A stretch of DNA of 64,000 nt, taken from the NCBI GenBank assembly GCA_009841115.1, contig VXML01000020.1:1-64000 (forward strand), read 5' to 3'. The notes beneath the pieces were generated by a model. That model was given only the letters and a program-made list of their open reading frames with translations, made no database searches and was not told the origin of the DNA. The position numbers and the translations under genes are program-made. Shown one piece after another: positions 15,980-24,706 of the stretch (its first letter is position 1; each line of letters opens with the position of its first letter). The stretch is from Gemmatimonadota bacterium (GTDB lineage Bacteria; Latescibacterota; UBA2968; UBA8231).

Positions 15980-18844
15980 ATGAAAAAGAGAACCCCGAGT
16001 CGCCTGAGCACTCGCCAGCAACGGACCTTGCTGGCCGTGGTGGTCTTGGGTGTCTTCATGGTCGCCGATACGCTCTATTTGCTGACCAATCGGCTGGCCG
16101 ACGCCCTCGATTTCGACTACTTCGCCGTCACCGACATTTCCCTGCCCAAGTTTTACCAAGTCATGGTGCTGTCGCATACGGGCGTCGGTTGGGTGCTGGT
16201 GGTGCTGGCGATGGGCTTTGTGGCTTGGCATTTACCGGCGGTGTGGCGCAAAAGCCGCAAGCGGGCCATCCTCACAGGCATCGCCACCCTGACGCTGGGC
16301 ATTGTACTGGCCATCAGCGGACAGTTCATCCTCAGCGCGGCGAGCAACCGAGGCAATCCGGTGGCGTACTGGAGCCACGTGGCCGCGGCGGTTTTAGTCC
16401 CTCTCTTTTACTTGGCTCACCGTCGCCTCTCACTGTGGAAGCCCTCGGCGCGAAGCTATCGCATCGTGCCCATAGCGGTGGTTGGGCTGTTGGCGCTGGC
16501 CGTGGTGCTGCACGGGTTGAGCTATAGTGGCGAGCAGTACACTCAGGCGGCCGAGCAGGCATTTGCCGCTGGCAAGCACACCGGGCCGGGGTCCAAGGCG
16601 CGGGAGGTCGCTGACTTTGCTCCAGACGACTTTGTCCCTGCCAATTTCGTCCCGGCTGAAAGCCCCTTTTTCCCAGCGGCTACTACGACTACGACCGGCG
16701 ACGTGCTGCCCTCGCGGATCATCACGCGCGGCGATCTCTCGCAGCCGGAAAAACTCGCCGGCGACCTCGACGAGTTCGGCTTCGTGGTCAACGAGCCGAT
16801 TGGTTCGGAGACTTGCGCCCGCTGCCACGCGGCAATCGTCGAACAGTGGGCGACGTCAGCGCACCGCTTTGCCTCGTTCAACAATCCCTTCTACGAGGCG
16901 ACGATCAACCACATGCGCGACAACTCGATCGAGAGCAATGCGGAGGTTGACGCGCATATCGCCTATTACAAGGACTTGGCGGGCGAAGAGGCCAAAATCA
17001 AGTCCAAGTGGTGCTCTGGTTGCCACGATCCGGCGCTGATGCTGGCGGGCAAAATGACCGAAGAGATCGACCGCGCCTCGCCCCAGGCTCAAGCCGGCTT
17101 GACTTGTCTGGGCTGTCACGCCATCGACGCAATTCACGACCAGACCGGCAACGGCAACTACAACATTGCCGACGAGCAGGAAGATCCCTATCTGTTCGCC
17201 AATGCCAAAGAAGGCGTGGGCCGCTTCGTGCACGACACCGCGCTGAAGGCACGGCCCATCGTCCACAAGAAGCAAATGCTCAAGCCCTTCTTCCGCACCT
17301 CTGAGTTTTGCGCCACCTGCCACAAGGTCAGTCTCGACTCGCGCGTCAATGGCTACCGCTGGCTGCGCGGCCAAAACGAGTTCGACAATTGGCACGATAG
17401 CGGCGTGGCGCTCAACGCCGCTAGGACCTTCTACTTGCCTGCTGTCAAGCGGGTCTGCCAGGATTGCCACATGCCGCTGGAGGAAGCGGTGGCTGGCGAT
17501 GTATCGGCGCGGGATGGGTACGTCAAGTCGCATCGCTTTTTGGCGGTCAACACGGCCCTGCCCTTCATCCGCGGCGACGAGGAGACCATCGCACGGATCG
17601 AGGAATTTTTGCAAGACGAAAAACTCAGCGTCGATGTGTTCGCACTGCACCACCAAGAAGAAGCGCACTACGCGCTGGATAAGAGCCAGCCGGCGCTGGT
17701 GCCGGGCGGCGCGTACACATTCGACGTGGTGGTGCGCAACAAGGGCGTCGGGCACACTTTCCCGGGAGGGACCAACGATTCCAACGAGGGCTGGCTAGAG
17801 GTTTCGGTGGTGAGCGGCGACGATGAGGTGCTGGCTTTGAGCGGGGCAGTGCAAGACGACGGGCACGTCGATCCGGGGGCGCACTTTTACAAGGCGTTGA
17901 TGGTCGATGCAAAAGGACAAGCCATCCACCGGCGCAACGCCCAAGACATCGTCACCGCCGTGTACGTGCGCACTATTGGTCCGGGTACGGCGGATGTGGC
18001 GCACTATAGCTTCGAGGTGCCCGAGGACTACGCGGGGCGCAAGCTGACGCTGCGGGCGCGGCTGCTGTGGCGCAAGTTCGACCGCGCCTATACGGAATTT
18101 GCCTTTAACAACAACCGCCAGGGCTTCCGCCGCTTCGACCAAGTGCCGGATTTGCCGGTAACTGAGATTGCTCGCGGCGAGGTGGAGTTGGTGGTGGGAG
18201 AGTCGTCCGTGACGGGTGCGCCGGATGCGGGCGACTGGATGCGCTTCAATGACTATGGCATCGGTCTGCTGCTCCAAGACGATACCCAGGGTGCCGCACG
18301 AGCCTTTGCGACGGTGGAACAGCTAGCGCCGGAGCGCTTGGACGGTTGCCGCAACTTGGCTAAGGTTGCAGTGCGCGACGGCCACTTGGAGCGGGCCTAC
18401 GAGCATTTGGAGGACTGCGAGGCGTTAGTTAGCGGCGACGGGCAGACGGCTTGGGTCTGGGGCGTGGTGTTGCAGGAGGATGGCCGCTACGAGGCTGCGG
18501 CGCAGGCGTATCGCCGGGTGTTGCGCGACTTTCCCGAGGATCGGGCGACGTGGCGCAACTTGGGTCGGGTGCTGTATCTAGATGGCCGCTTTGAGGAGGC
18601 TTTGGAGGCTCTCGATGGTGTATTGGCCATTGACCCGGAAGACCGCGTCGCCCACTACCACCGGATGCTTTCGCTGCGCGCCCTTGGCCGCGAGGATGAG
18701 GCCCTCGTCGCCGAGCAGGCTTACCAGTATTACCAGATCGACGAGTCGGCGCAAGAGTTGACGCGCCGCTACCGGCTAGAGCATCCGCACGACAACCGCG
18801 AGGCGCTCAAGATCCACGTTCATCCGCTGGGGGAGGGTGGTTGA
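15980..18844 (+). CDS. membrane-anchored pentahaem cytochrome c with C-terminal TPR repeats
   Basis: A 954-residue electron-transfer protein candidate. Residues 14-180 contain about five membrane segments. A large periplasmic domain follows with five CxxCH haem-binding motifs at residues 279, 345, 376, 444 and 493. A beta-rich part near 560-720 contains the GHTFPGGT motif often seen after the haems in this cytochrome c554-like group. The C-terminus (about 755-930) has TPR repeats. Function is inferred: periplasmic oxidation or reduction of an unknown substrate, electrons passed through the membrane part. The nearest functional neighbour on the same strand is the FG-GAP/UnbV protein at 19476, a pairing that recurs in environmental genomes as far as I recall. 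Confidence 0.85.
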   Translation: MKKRTPSRLSTRQQRTLLAVVVLGVFMVADTLYLLTNRLADALDFDYFAVTDISLPKFYQVMVLSHTGVGWVLVVLAMGFVAWHLPAVWRKSRKRAILTGIATLTLGIVLAISGQFILSAASNRGNPVAYWSHVAAAVLVPLFYLAHRRLSLWKPSARSYRIVPIAVVGLLALAVVLHGLSYSGEQYTQAAEQAFAAGKHTGPGSKAREVADFAPDDFVPANFVPAESPFFPAATTTTTGDVLPSRIITRGDLSQPEKLAGDLDEFGFVVNEPIGSETCARCHAAIVEQWATSAHRFASFNNPFYEATINHMRDNSIESNAEVDAHIAYYKDLAGEEAKIKSKWCSGCHDPALMLAGKMTEEIDRASPQAQAGLTCLGCHAIDAIHDQTGNGNYNIADEQEDPYLFANAKEGVGRFVHDTALKARPIVHKKQMLKPFFRTSEFCATCHKVSLDSRVNGYRWLRGQNEFDNWHDSGVALNAARTFYLPAVKRVCQDCHMPLEEAVAGDVSARDGYVKSHRFLAVNTALPFIRGDEETIARIEEFLQDEKLSVDVFALHHQEEAHYALDKSQPALVPGGAYTFDVVVRNKGVGHTFPGGTNDSNEGWLEVSVVSGDDEVLALSGAVQDDGHVDPGAHFYKALMVDAKGQAIHRRNAQDIVTAVYVRTIGPGTADVAHYSFEVPEDYAGRKLTLRARLLWRKFDRAYTEFAFNNNRQGFRRFDQVPDLPVTEIARGEVELVVGESSVTGAPDAGDWMRFNDYGIGLLLQDDTQGAARAFATVEQLAPERLDGCRNLAKVAVRDGHLERAYEHLEDCEALVSGDGQTAWVWGVVLQEDGRYEAAAQAYRRVLRDFPEDRATWRNLGRVLYLDGRFEEALEALDGVLAIDPEDRVAHYHRMLSLRALGREDEALVAEQAYQYYQIDESAQELTRRYRLEHPHDNREALKIHVHPLGEGG

Positions 18845-19074
18845 GGGCGCACGTGGAGAATTTCCTCCATGCCTAGCGCCCGCACTTGGTCGGCCTCTAG
18901 GGTGAGGACAGCGCGGTTGGGAAACTCCACCTCGTACGCGGCTCCTTCGCCGTGAATGAAGACCACGACCCCGACATCGCCGGCGATCAGCTCGGCTTCG
19001 GGTTGATCGGCTGTTAGGACAGCCCGTCGGTGTTCAGCTAGGGGTTCATCTAGGGGTTCGGCTAGGGTAGTCAT
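18820..19074 (-). CDS. DUF4926 family small protein
   Basis: An 84-residue protein. The core reads LIAGDVGVVVFIHG then AAYEVEF and VLTLEADQVRAL, which is the DUF4926 pattern (a small SH3-like beta-barrel). The 3' end overlaps the 3' end of the convergent cytochrome gene by 25 bases. DUF4926 genes are often found beside DUF6883-type genes, as here with the gene 3 bases upstream, and the pair may be a toxin-antitoxin or toxin-immunity module; that role is an inference. Confidence 0.75.
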   Translation of the reverse strand: MTTLAEPLDEPLAEHRRAVLTADQPEAELIAGDVGVVVFIHGEGAAYEVEFPNRAVLTLEADQVRALGMEEILHVRPQPPSPSG

Positions 19075-19077
19075 GGA

Positions 19078-19389
19078 CTAACTCCTTTGTGGAACGGCCG
19101 TTACAAAACGCAACGTGGTTTCGCCTTGGCGGACGAACCACACGGTGCACAGATGAAATAGGCCGTATGATGGTGTGTCAATATATCCAAGGATAATGTA
19201 TTTGGTGCCGTGCTCAGTTGCAATGCGTTCGGTAAGCGGTTGCGTCCTGACGATGACTAACAGACCTCTGCGTAAGCCCTCGACATTGTGGTCGTCATAG
19301 CCTAATAGAACGAATAGACCGTTCTTGCTTTCGTCGTGCAGTAGGTAAGTCAATTTTTCGTCGGCGATGTAGGCTTCGCTGCGATTCAT
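19078..19389 (-). CDS. DUF6883-like small protein
   Basis: A 103-residue protein beginning MNRSEAYIADEKLTYLLHD and ending in a WFVRQGET..FVTAVP segment. The order KLTxYLL, FVLLGY, GTKYIILGYI and TVWFV matches the DUF6883 pattern I know from small genes and from C-terminal toxin domains. It is separated from the DUF4926 gene by 3 bases and is transcribed first, so they are one unit. No strong ribosome binding site is visible before the ATG. Function unproven. Confidence 0.65.
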   Translation of the reverse strand: MNRSEAYIADEKLTYLLHDESKNGLFVLLGYDDHNVEGLRRGLLVIVRTQPLTERIATEHGTKYIILGYIDTPSYGLFHLCTVWFVRQGETTLRFVTAVPQRS

Positions 19390-19475
19390 GTCGAGCTAAT
19401 CCGATTGCATTCTTTTTGCGTGTCGGTTACTCTAGCAAACACTTGTGTATCAACCTTTCACACTGCTAAGGCTTA

Positions 19476-21299
19476 ATGGGAAGAGATATGACGAGGAAGT
19501 ACGTAATAGGCGCAAATTTTATGCCAACATCTCATAGCACGATCTGGCGACTGTTGGTCGGCGCGGTGTTATGGACTGCGTGCGGCCCGGAAGAGCCTTC
19601 GGAACCGGCTCCGAAGCCTGAGTACACCAAACCGGCTGCCGACTACGCAGTGGGGCGCGGGCGGAAAGAGGCTCCTGCGGTGCGCTTTGTCGATGTGACG
19701 AGGGAAGCTGGTCTCGAATTCAGGCACGAGACCGGTGCGCGCGGCGACAAGTGGATGCCGGAAACCATGGGCAGTGGCTGTGCGCTTTTTGATTACGATG
19801 GCGACGGCTGGTTGGATGTGCTCTTGGTCAACAGCGAAGGCTGGGGCGGCGAAAAGGCTCCCGGCAAGCTCTACCGCAATCTCGGCAACGGCACCTTTGA
19901 TGACGCGACGAAACGCGCGGGTCTAGACTTCTCGGTCTATGGCATGGGCGCGACGATTGCCGACTACGACGCCGATGGCGACCCGGATATCTACCTGACG
20001 ACCTTGGGGCCGAACCTGCTCTTGCGCAACGACGCGGGACGCTTTGTCGATGTGGCGCAAGAAGCGGGCGTGGCAGGTGCGGTCTGGCGGGACGATGCGG
20101 GCAATGAGAATCCCGAATGGTCCACGGGCGCGGCTTGGGTTGATGTGGATGGCGACGGATGGCTGGATCTGTTGGTTACCAACTACGTGCGCTGGTCAGC
20201 TAGCACCGACATCTACACCACGCTCGATGGCAAGGGAAAGTCCTACGCCACGCCACAGCAATACCCCGGCTCGACGCCGAGGCTCTACCGCAACTTAGGC
20301 GAGGGTCGCTTTCGGGAAATAACTGAAGAAGCCGGTCTGCTGTTGCCCGAAGGCAAGTCCATGGGCGTGGCCATGACCGACTTTGAAGACGACGGGCGCA
20401 TTGACTTGGTCGTCACCAACGACACCCAGCCCAATTTCCTGTTGCAAAACTTAGGTGGGGGTCGCTTTGCGGAACGGGGGCTCGCCGCGGGCATCGGCTA
20501 CGACGAGACTGGGCGGGCGCGAGCGGGGATGGGCGTAGATATTACCTCGGTTGCCAACGACGGCGTGCTCTCCATCGCCATTGGCAACTTCAGCCGCGAG
20601 GCGCTCTCGCTCTACAGCCAAGCTGGAAGTGAGGTCTTCGTCGATGCTGCGGGTAAAGCTCGGCTGATGCAGGCGACGCTGCAGCCGCTGACCTTTGGAC
20701 TGCGCTTTTTCGACTACGATCTCGACGGCTACCAAGACCTGATCTTGGCCAATGGGCACATCGAGCCAGAGATCAACTCGACGCAGAAGGAGATCGAGTA
20801 CCAGCAGGCACCGCAGTTGTTTTGGAATGACGGTGACGGGCGGATGGTCGAGGTGTCGGAGCAGACGGGCGGGCCATTTCTCAAGCCAGTGGTGGCGCGA
20901 GGACTGTCCGTCGGCGATATAGACGCAGACGGCGACTTGGACGTGTTGCTGACGACCAATGGAGGTCCAGCTTATCTATTGCGCAACGAGGGGCCGACGG
21001 GCCGCGTGGTAGAGCTTGACCTGACGGGCAAGGCACCCAATCGAGACGCGATCGGCGCGAAGGTGACTGCGCGGGTGGGCGAACAGGAGCAGGTGTTCAT
21101 GGTGCGCACGGGATCTTCCTATTTGAGCCACAGTCCGATGAGCCTGACCGTTGGTTTGGGTGAGGCTGAGCAGATCGACCGCTTGGAGATTCGCTGGCCG
21201 GATGGGACGGTGGAAGCTCTTGAACAGCTCGCGGCCGGGTCGCGCTACGACATCGCGCAGGGTGAGGGTGTTGTGGGGAAGAAAGCTTTTGTGCAGTAA
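19476..21299 (+). CDS. CRTAC1-type FG-GAP repeat protein with ASPIC/UnbV C-terminus
   Basis: Exported beta-propeller protein of 607 residues. Several Ca-binding FG-GAP loops are seen (DYDGDGWLDVLL near 106, DYDADGDPDIYL near 166, DVDGDGWLDLLV near 225, DIDADGDLDVLL near 485). The C-terminal 90 residues (GAKVTARVG, MVRTGSSYLSHSP, IRWPDGTVE) are the ASPIC/UnbV domain. The N-terminus contains a hydrophobic stretch ending WTAC that could be a lipoprotein signal, best read from Met16 (19521); ATGs at 19476, 19488 and 19521 are all possible starts and no site is strong. It follows the multihaem cytochrome on the same strand and may be its periplasmic partner. Role unknown. Confidence 0.85.
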   Translation: MGRDMTRKYVIGANFMPTSHSTIWRLLVGAVLWTACGPEEPSEPAPKPEYTKPAADYAVGRGRKEAPAVRFVDVTREAGLEFRHETGARGDKWMPETMGSGCALFDYDGDGWLDVLLVNSEGWGGEKAPGKLYRNLGNGTFDDATKRAGLDFSVYGMGATIADYDADGDPDIYLTTLGPNLLLRNDAGRFVDVAQEAGVAGAVWRDDAGNENPEWSTGAAWVDVDGDGWLDLLVTNYVRWSASTDIYTTLDGKGKSYATPQQYPGSTPRLYRNLGEGRFREITEEAGLLLPEGKSMGVAMTDFEDDGRIDLVVTNDTQPNFLLQNLGGGRFAERGLAAGIGYDETGRARAGMGVDITSVANDGVLSIAIGNFSREALSLYSQAGSEVFVDAAGKARLMQATLQPLTFGLRFFDYDLDGYQDLILANGHIEPEINSTQKEIEYQQAPQLFWNDGDGRMVEVSEQTGGPFLKPVVARGLSVGDIDADGDLDVLLTTNGGPAYLLRNEGPTGRVVELDLTGKAPNRDAIGAKVTARVGEQEQVFMVRTGSSYLSHSPMSLTVGLGEAEQIDRLEIRWPDGTVEALEQLAAGSRYDIAQGEGVVGKKAFVQ

Positions 21300-21305
21300 G
21301 CTATT

Positions 21306-22190
21306 TCAATGGATCAAGCGGCCCCTTTGGTCGTGGCTGACCTTGTCGGGGTCGTGCGGGCCGGAGCGGGCGCGCTTGGCTTCCCCTTGTTTGTAGCGGT
21401 GGCGCATTTCCGTTTGCCGCCATTGCAAAAAACTGCGTTCCTGCGCGTCGCGGTTGCGCGCCGAGGCTGGGGCTGGGATTTCGATGGTGGCGTAGGTGAT
21501 TTCGTTTACCCGGCGCGACAGAGCGACGATTTCTCCTTTGCTGATGACCAAGGTGACGCCGACGTTGGCCTCGACAATGGCGACGCCGTTTTCGCGCGCC
21601 CGGGCCAACACGGCGCGGTCTTGCTCCTTGGAGCGGGAGCCATAGGAGGGGATGAGCAGGTACTGTGCTCCGTCGAGCACTGGGATGCGGGCGATGTCGG
21701 GGTTCCAGCGGTCGTTGCAGATGAGGAAGCCGCAGCGGCCAAACGGAGTGTCAAAGGCGTGGGCATGAGCGCCGAGGCGGTTGTACCACCAGGAAGGATG
21801 GTAGCCTTCGGCTAGTTGCATTTTGTGGTACTTGCCACACAGGCGGCCCCGGTGGTCGATGAAGACGGCGCAGTTGTACACATCATCGCCGATGCGCTCG
21901 GCTAGCCCAAAGGAGAGGCTTATTCCCAATTCGCGGGCCAGATCGCGAAAGCGGCCAATGACCGGGCCGCGCGTGGTGACGGCCACGTCCCGCATCCGTT
22001 CTTCCGGTTCCTCTCCCGTGATTAGTTCCATGACCACGTAGCCCTCCAGTACCCCTTCGGGTGCCAAGGCTAGTTGGGCACCGCCTTTGGCGGCGGCGCG
22101 GAACATGGCTTCCAAGTGGTCGGCATTGCCGGCTAGGTCGAATTTTTTGGGCCGGAAGGAAATGGCGGCGACAGCTACGGATTGGTACAT
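21306..22190 (-). CDS. carbon-nitrogen hydrolase (nitrilase superfamily)
   Basis: Cytoplasmic amidase of 294 residues with the Glu-Lys-Cys triad: E45 (LAPEGVL), K123 (KYHKMQL) and C158 (LICNDRW). The residues after the cysteine (NDRWNPDIARIPVLDGAQ) form the usual substrate-binding loop. The enzyme hydrolyses a C-N bond of an amide or carbamoyl compound; the substrate is not clear. The C-terminal 30 residues are basic and uncharacteristic. It lies 12 bases after the propeller-protein gene, so the two form an operon. It converges with the FG-GAP gene, only 6 bases away. Confidence 0.88.
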   Translation of the reverse strand: MYQSVAVAAISFRPKKFDLAGNADHLEAMFRAAAKGGAQLALAPEGVLEGYVVMELITGEEPEERMRDVAVTTRGPVIGRFRDLARELGISLSFGLAERIGDDVYNCAVFIDHRGRLCGKYHKMQLAEGYHPSWWYNRLGAHAHAFDTPFGRCGFLICNDRWNPDIARIPVLDGAQYLLIPSYGSRSKEQDRAVLARARENGVAIVEANVGVTLVISKGEIVALSRRVNEITYATIEIPAPASARNRDAQERSFLQWRQTEMRHRYKQGEAKRARSGPHDPDKVSHDQRGRLIH

Positions 22191-22202
22191 AGGTTACGTC
22201 TC

Positions 22203-23579
22203 CTATTCTTCTTTGCGGCAAAAGCGCAGTGCGTACAGGTCGGCGTCGTACATGACAAAGCGCAGGCGCACTGGCCGACCGGCCAACGGGCCTACTTCAG
22301 CGCCTGATTCCCATTCTACTGCTAAGTCCGTCTGATCCTGAAAAAGTTCGGGCGAGTCGGCTAGCGACAGGCCGGGGAAGGGCTTGCCGTTTTCGTCTTG
22401 GACCTCGACGCGGATGCTACCGGCCGCGGAGGTGGCCATGTTGAGCCGCAACTGATCGCCGCTGAAGATCAGGGGCTTGGTGGTGAACTGGCCGCCGCGA
22501 TAGGGCGCTTGTACCGACGCAAAACCATCGAGGCGCATGGTCAGGCGGCGGATGCAGGAGGTGGGCATGCGCCAGTGCTCGGTCATGTAGAGCGACAGTT
22601 CGGCGGGTCCGGTGCGCAGCAGGCCGCGCATGATGTACACGCTGCGGTCGTGCCAATTTCCGGGATCGGGACCCGGGCGCACGAAGGCTTCGGGGAAGAG
22701 GCGGTCGAAGTGGAGGCCGTCGTGGCTGCTCATTAGCACGCCGTCGTTGACCCCAGGGTACGGCCAGTCGGGCGTGGGGCTGCGGTTGTTGACAAAGCGC
22801 GAGGGGAACATCAGGTAGAGGCCGGGGGAGCGCTCGTAGGGAACGCAGGAATTGGTGTACATGTGCTCCAGCGGCGCATCGCCGGTGTCGATGGATTCTA
22901 GCGGACTCCAGTGGACAAAGTCGTCGGAGGTGGCGCGGCGGATCCAGCGCACGCCCTCCTTAAAGGCGCGAGTGGCACCGTGGCCTAGTTCGCCGTCGCT
23001 GCGAATGCCTCGGGTGTACATGACGTACTGGCCGGTCCACGGGTCGCGGAAGGCGATGTTGTGCGAGTCGAACGGGCCTTCGGTCTGCACGGGTTCGGGG
23101 TTTTTGCGCCAGTGGAAGCCGTCGGGCGAGGTCGCCGTGTAAATGGCACCACGCCGACCGATGCCTTTGTAGCGCTCTTGCTCTGGGGCTTGTGGGTCGA
23201 GGAATGGGGAGAAGTTGACTAGGTCGGGATCGTCGAGGACCAAGTTATTGGCCGTCGAGCCTTGGAAGTCGATGAGGCCCAACTCTGGTTTGTGCCAGGT
23301 TATGCCGTCGCTGCTTTCGACATAGGCGGTGCAGGCGCGGTCGGTTTTGTTGTTGTCGGCGTGGGGGATACAGCGGTACCAGGCGCGGAAGCGATCTCCG
23401 TCTTTGAAGAGCACGGCGTAGGCGAGGCCGCCTTCTTCCCAAGGATGGTCGATGCGCACTGCGGCGTTGCGGCGCATGGGCTGGTGGAGGACTTGGCGGG
23501 CGTCCTGCAGCTCGTCGATGAGGCGGCGGTCGAGCAGTAGTTGGCGGTCGGAGCCGATGGGGATGGGGGTGTCGGGCAT
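22203..23579 (-). CDS. GH43/GH32-like five-bladed propeller protein (putative glycosidase)
   Basis: A 458-residue protein without signal peptide. It shows repeated propeller-blade patterns such as GDRFRAWYRC, SSDGITWHKPELG, SPDGFHWRKNPEPV and TSDDFVHWSPLE, each an aromatic-rich strand followed by W. This is typical of the GH32/43/62/68 clan and of related proteins annotated as hypothetical glycosyl hydrolases. An acidic residue pair that could be catalytic cannot be assigned by eye. The final 100 residues look like a beta-sandwich. It is the first gene of an operon with the amidase. Confidence 0.72.
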   Translation of the reverse strand: MPDTPIPIGSDRQLLLDRRLIDELQDARQVLHQPMRRNAAVRIDHPWEEGGLAYAVLFKDGDRFRAWYRCIPHADNNKTDRACTAYVESSDGITWHKPELGLIDFQGSTANNLVLDDPDLVNFSPFLDPQAPEQERYKGIGRRGAIYTATSPDGFHWRKNPEPVQTEGPFDSHNIAFRDPWTGQYVMYTRGIRSDGELGHGATRAFKEGVRWIRRATSDDFVHWSPLESIDTGDAPLEHMYTNSCVPYERSPGLYLMFPSRFVNNRSPTPDWPYPGVNDGVLMSSHDGLHFDRLFPEAFVRPGPDPGNWHDRSVYIMRGLLRTGPAELSLYMTEHWRMPTSCIRRLTMRLDGFASVQAPYRGGQFTTKPLIFSGDQLRLNMATSAAGSIRVEVQDENGKPFPGLSLADSPELFQDQTDLAVEWESGAEVGPLAGRPVRLRFVMYDADLYALRFCRKEE

Positions 23580-23681
23580 GGTGGCCTCTGGGGTGGGTAG
23601 TTGGAGCGTCGGCGGGCGTATTATAGCTAACGTAGGGCTAATCTACAACTTAACAAGTCTTGTTTGCCCTATCCCATCTAC

Positions 23682-23710
23682 TTGCTATTCGGACACTTAT
23701 GTCCTATTCT
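23682..23710 (+). promoter_or_regulatory. possible promoter of the HicAB operon
   Basis: TTGCTA at 23682-23687 and TATTCT at 23705-23710 are separated by 17 bases. The GTG start of hicA is only 7 bases past the -10 box and no ribosome binding site is visible, so a leaderless transcript is possible. The region is also the divergent spacer to the propeller gene. Confidence 0.35.
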
Positions 23711-23717
23711 GTAGAGC

Positions 23718-23933
23718 GTGAAAGGCAGAGAATTCATAGATCGAGTTTTTGAGCTTGGCGCGGAGCGTGGGATTTCCGTTCGCCTCGATACCAAGCGCGG
23801 CAAGGGAAGCCACGTCACGCTGTATTACGGTACGCGTAAGACCGTCGTAAAAGATCGCCGCAAGGAGCTTGCTCCCGGTCTTTTATCCGCTATGATCCGT
23901 CAACTCGGCCTCAACCGTAGCGACTTTCAATGA
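23718..23933 (+). CDS. hicA: HicA family mRNA interferase toxin
   Basis: A 71-residue RNase with a dsRNA-binding-like fold; the family cleaves mRNA and slows growth when free of HicB. KGREFIDRVFELG at the start and the KGKGSHVTLYY-type segment with the catalytic histidine (GSHVTL, residue 33 region) are diagnostic. The GTG start has no Shine-Dalgarno site; a promoter-like pair lies just upstream, so translation may be leaderless. It precedes hicB by 21 bases, the classic order. Confidence 0.88.
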   Translation: MKGREFIDRVFELGAERGISVRLDTKRGKGSHVTLYYGTRKTVVKDRRKELAPGLLSAMIRQLGLNRSDFQ

Positions 23934-23954
23934 GGTAGGAAAAAGGAGATCGTC

Positions 23955-24383
23955 ATGCAGTTTCGCTATCCCGCACGGCTTCAGCCCGATCTCTCGGGCG
24001 AGATCATCGTCTCGTTCCGAGATCTTCCCGAATGCCTCACGTCCGGCGAGGACGAGACCGAGGCTCTTATGGAGGCTCGCGACGCGCTTGAGGAAGCTAT
24101 CGCCGGCCGCATTGACGATGGCGAGCCAATCCCGGTGCCGAGTCGGCGACATGCTGGTGAACAGCTCATCGCCGTGCCGCCGGACATGGCCGCGAAGGCT
24201 GCGTTCGCGCTAGCGTTCCGCGCTAGTGGGCTGTCGCGCCTTGCCTTGGCTCGCCGCCTCGGCGTCAACGAGAAAGTCGTGCGTCGCATGCTCGACCCGC
24301 GTCACCACACGGCCGCCAACCGGATTCACAAGGCCCTGTGTGCACTCGGTCAGGAACTCATCGTGGAGTCGCGTGCGGCGTAA
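23955..24383 (+). CDS. hicB: HicB family antitoxin
   Basis: A 142-residue antitoxin. The N-terminal half has the partially degraded RNase H fold of HicB (DLSGEIIVSFRDLPECLTSG, then EALMEARDALEEAI). The C-terminal half is an HTH domain (GLSRLALARRLGVNEKVVRRML), which lets it bind its own promoter together with HicA. A good AAGGAG site precedes the ATG. It would neutralise HicA and repress the operon. Confidence 0.9.
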   Translation: MQFRYPARLQPDLSGEIIVSFRDLPECLTSGEDETEALMEARDALEEAIAGRIDDGEPIPVPSRRHAGEQLIAVPPDMAAKAAFALAFRASGLSRLALARRLGVNEKVVRRMLDPRHHTAANRIHKALCALGQELIVESRAA

Positions 24384-24419
24384 TGGGCGCGGCCTACTCG
24401 GTAGAGTAAAGCAAAAGTC

Positions 24420-24662
24420 TTAATCATTCAAGGGGCCTTTTCTCAAATTGCGGACATAAGCATCGACATCCGCCATATCTTTTCTGTCTCGCCACATCCC
24501 AAAAGCTTCATGGTCTTTTACAGGTTTTCTTGTACGCTGTCGGATAGGAGACAGGATGGCTTTTTCCTTGCCTCGATAAAGAATGGTGACCGATTCGTTG
24601 CGATCGAGAGCGAGCAAGATATCTTTCATGCGTCGTCTTAAGTCGGTAATAGATGCTTTCAT
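24420..24662 (-). CDS. Phd/YefM-type antitoxin without adjacent toxin
   Basis: An 80-residue protein. The first 50 residues (MKASITDLRRRMKDILLAL, then ESVTILYRGKEKAILSPI) match the DNA-binding domain of prevent-host-death antitoxins; the rest (MWRDRKDMADVDAYVRNLRKG) is the usual flexible toxin-binding tail, also seen in antitoxins of VapC-type toxins. An AAGGAGG site lies upstream (24665-24671 in reverse). No toxin gene follows: the next feature on this strand is beyond the convergent HicAB operon. It may be an orphan antitoxin. Confidence 0.75.
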   Translation of the reverse strand: MKASITDLRRRMKDILLALDRNESVTILYRGKEKAILSPIRQRTRKPVKDHEAFGMWRDRKDMADVDAYVRNLRKGPLND

Positions 24663-24706
24663 AAGTCCTCCTTAAAGTGTACACAGTGCTAGGGATTTGC
24701 GCCCTG

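Noticed and set aside
19476-19560. Firm lipoprotein call for the 607-residue FG-GAP protein.
   Set aside because: The box LWTAC has Trp at -3, which is unusual, and the start is uncertain; kept as a possibility only.
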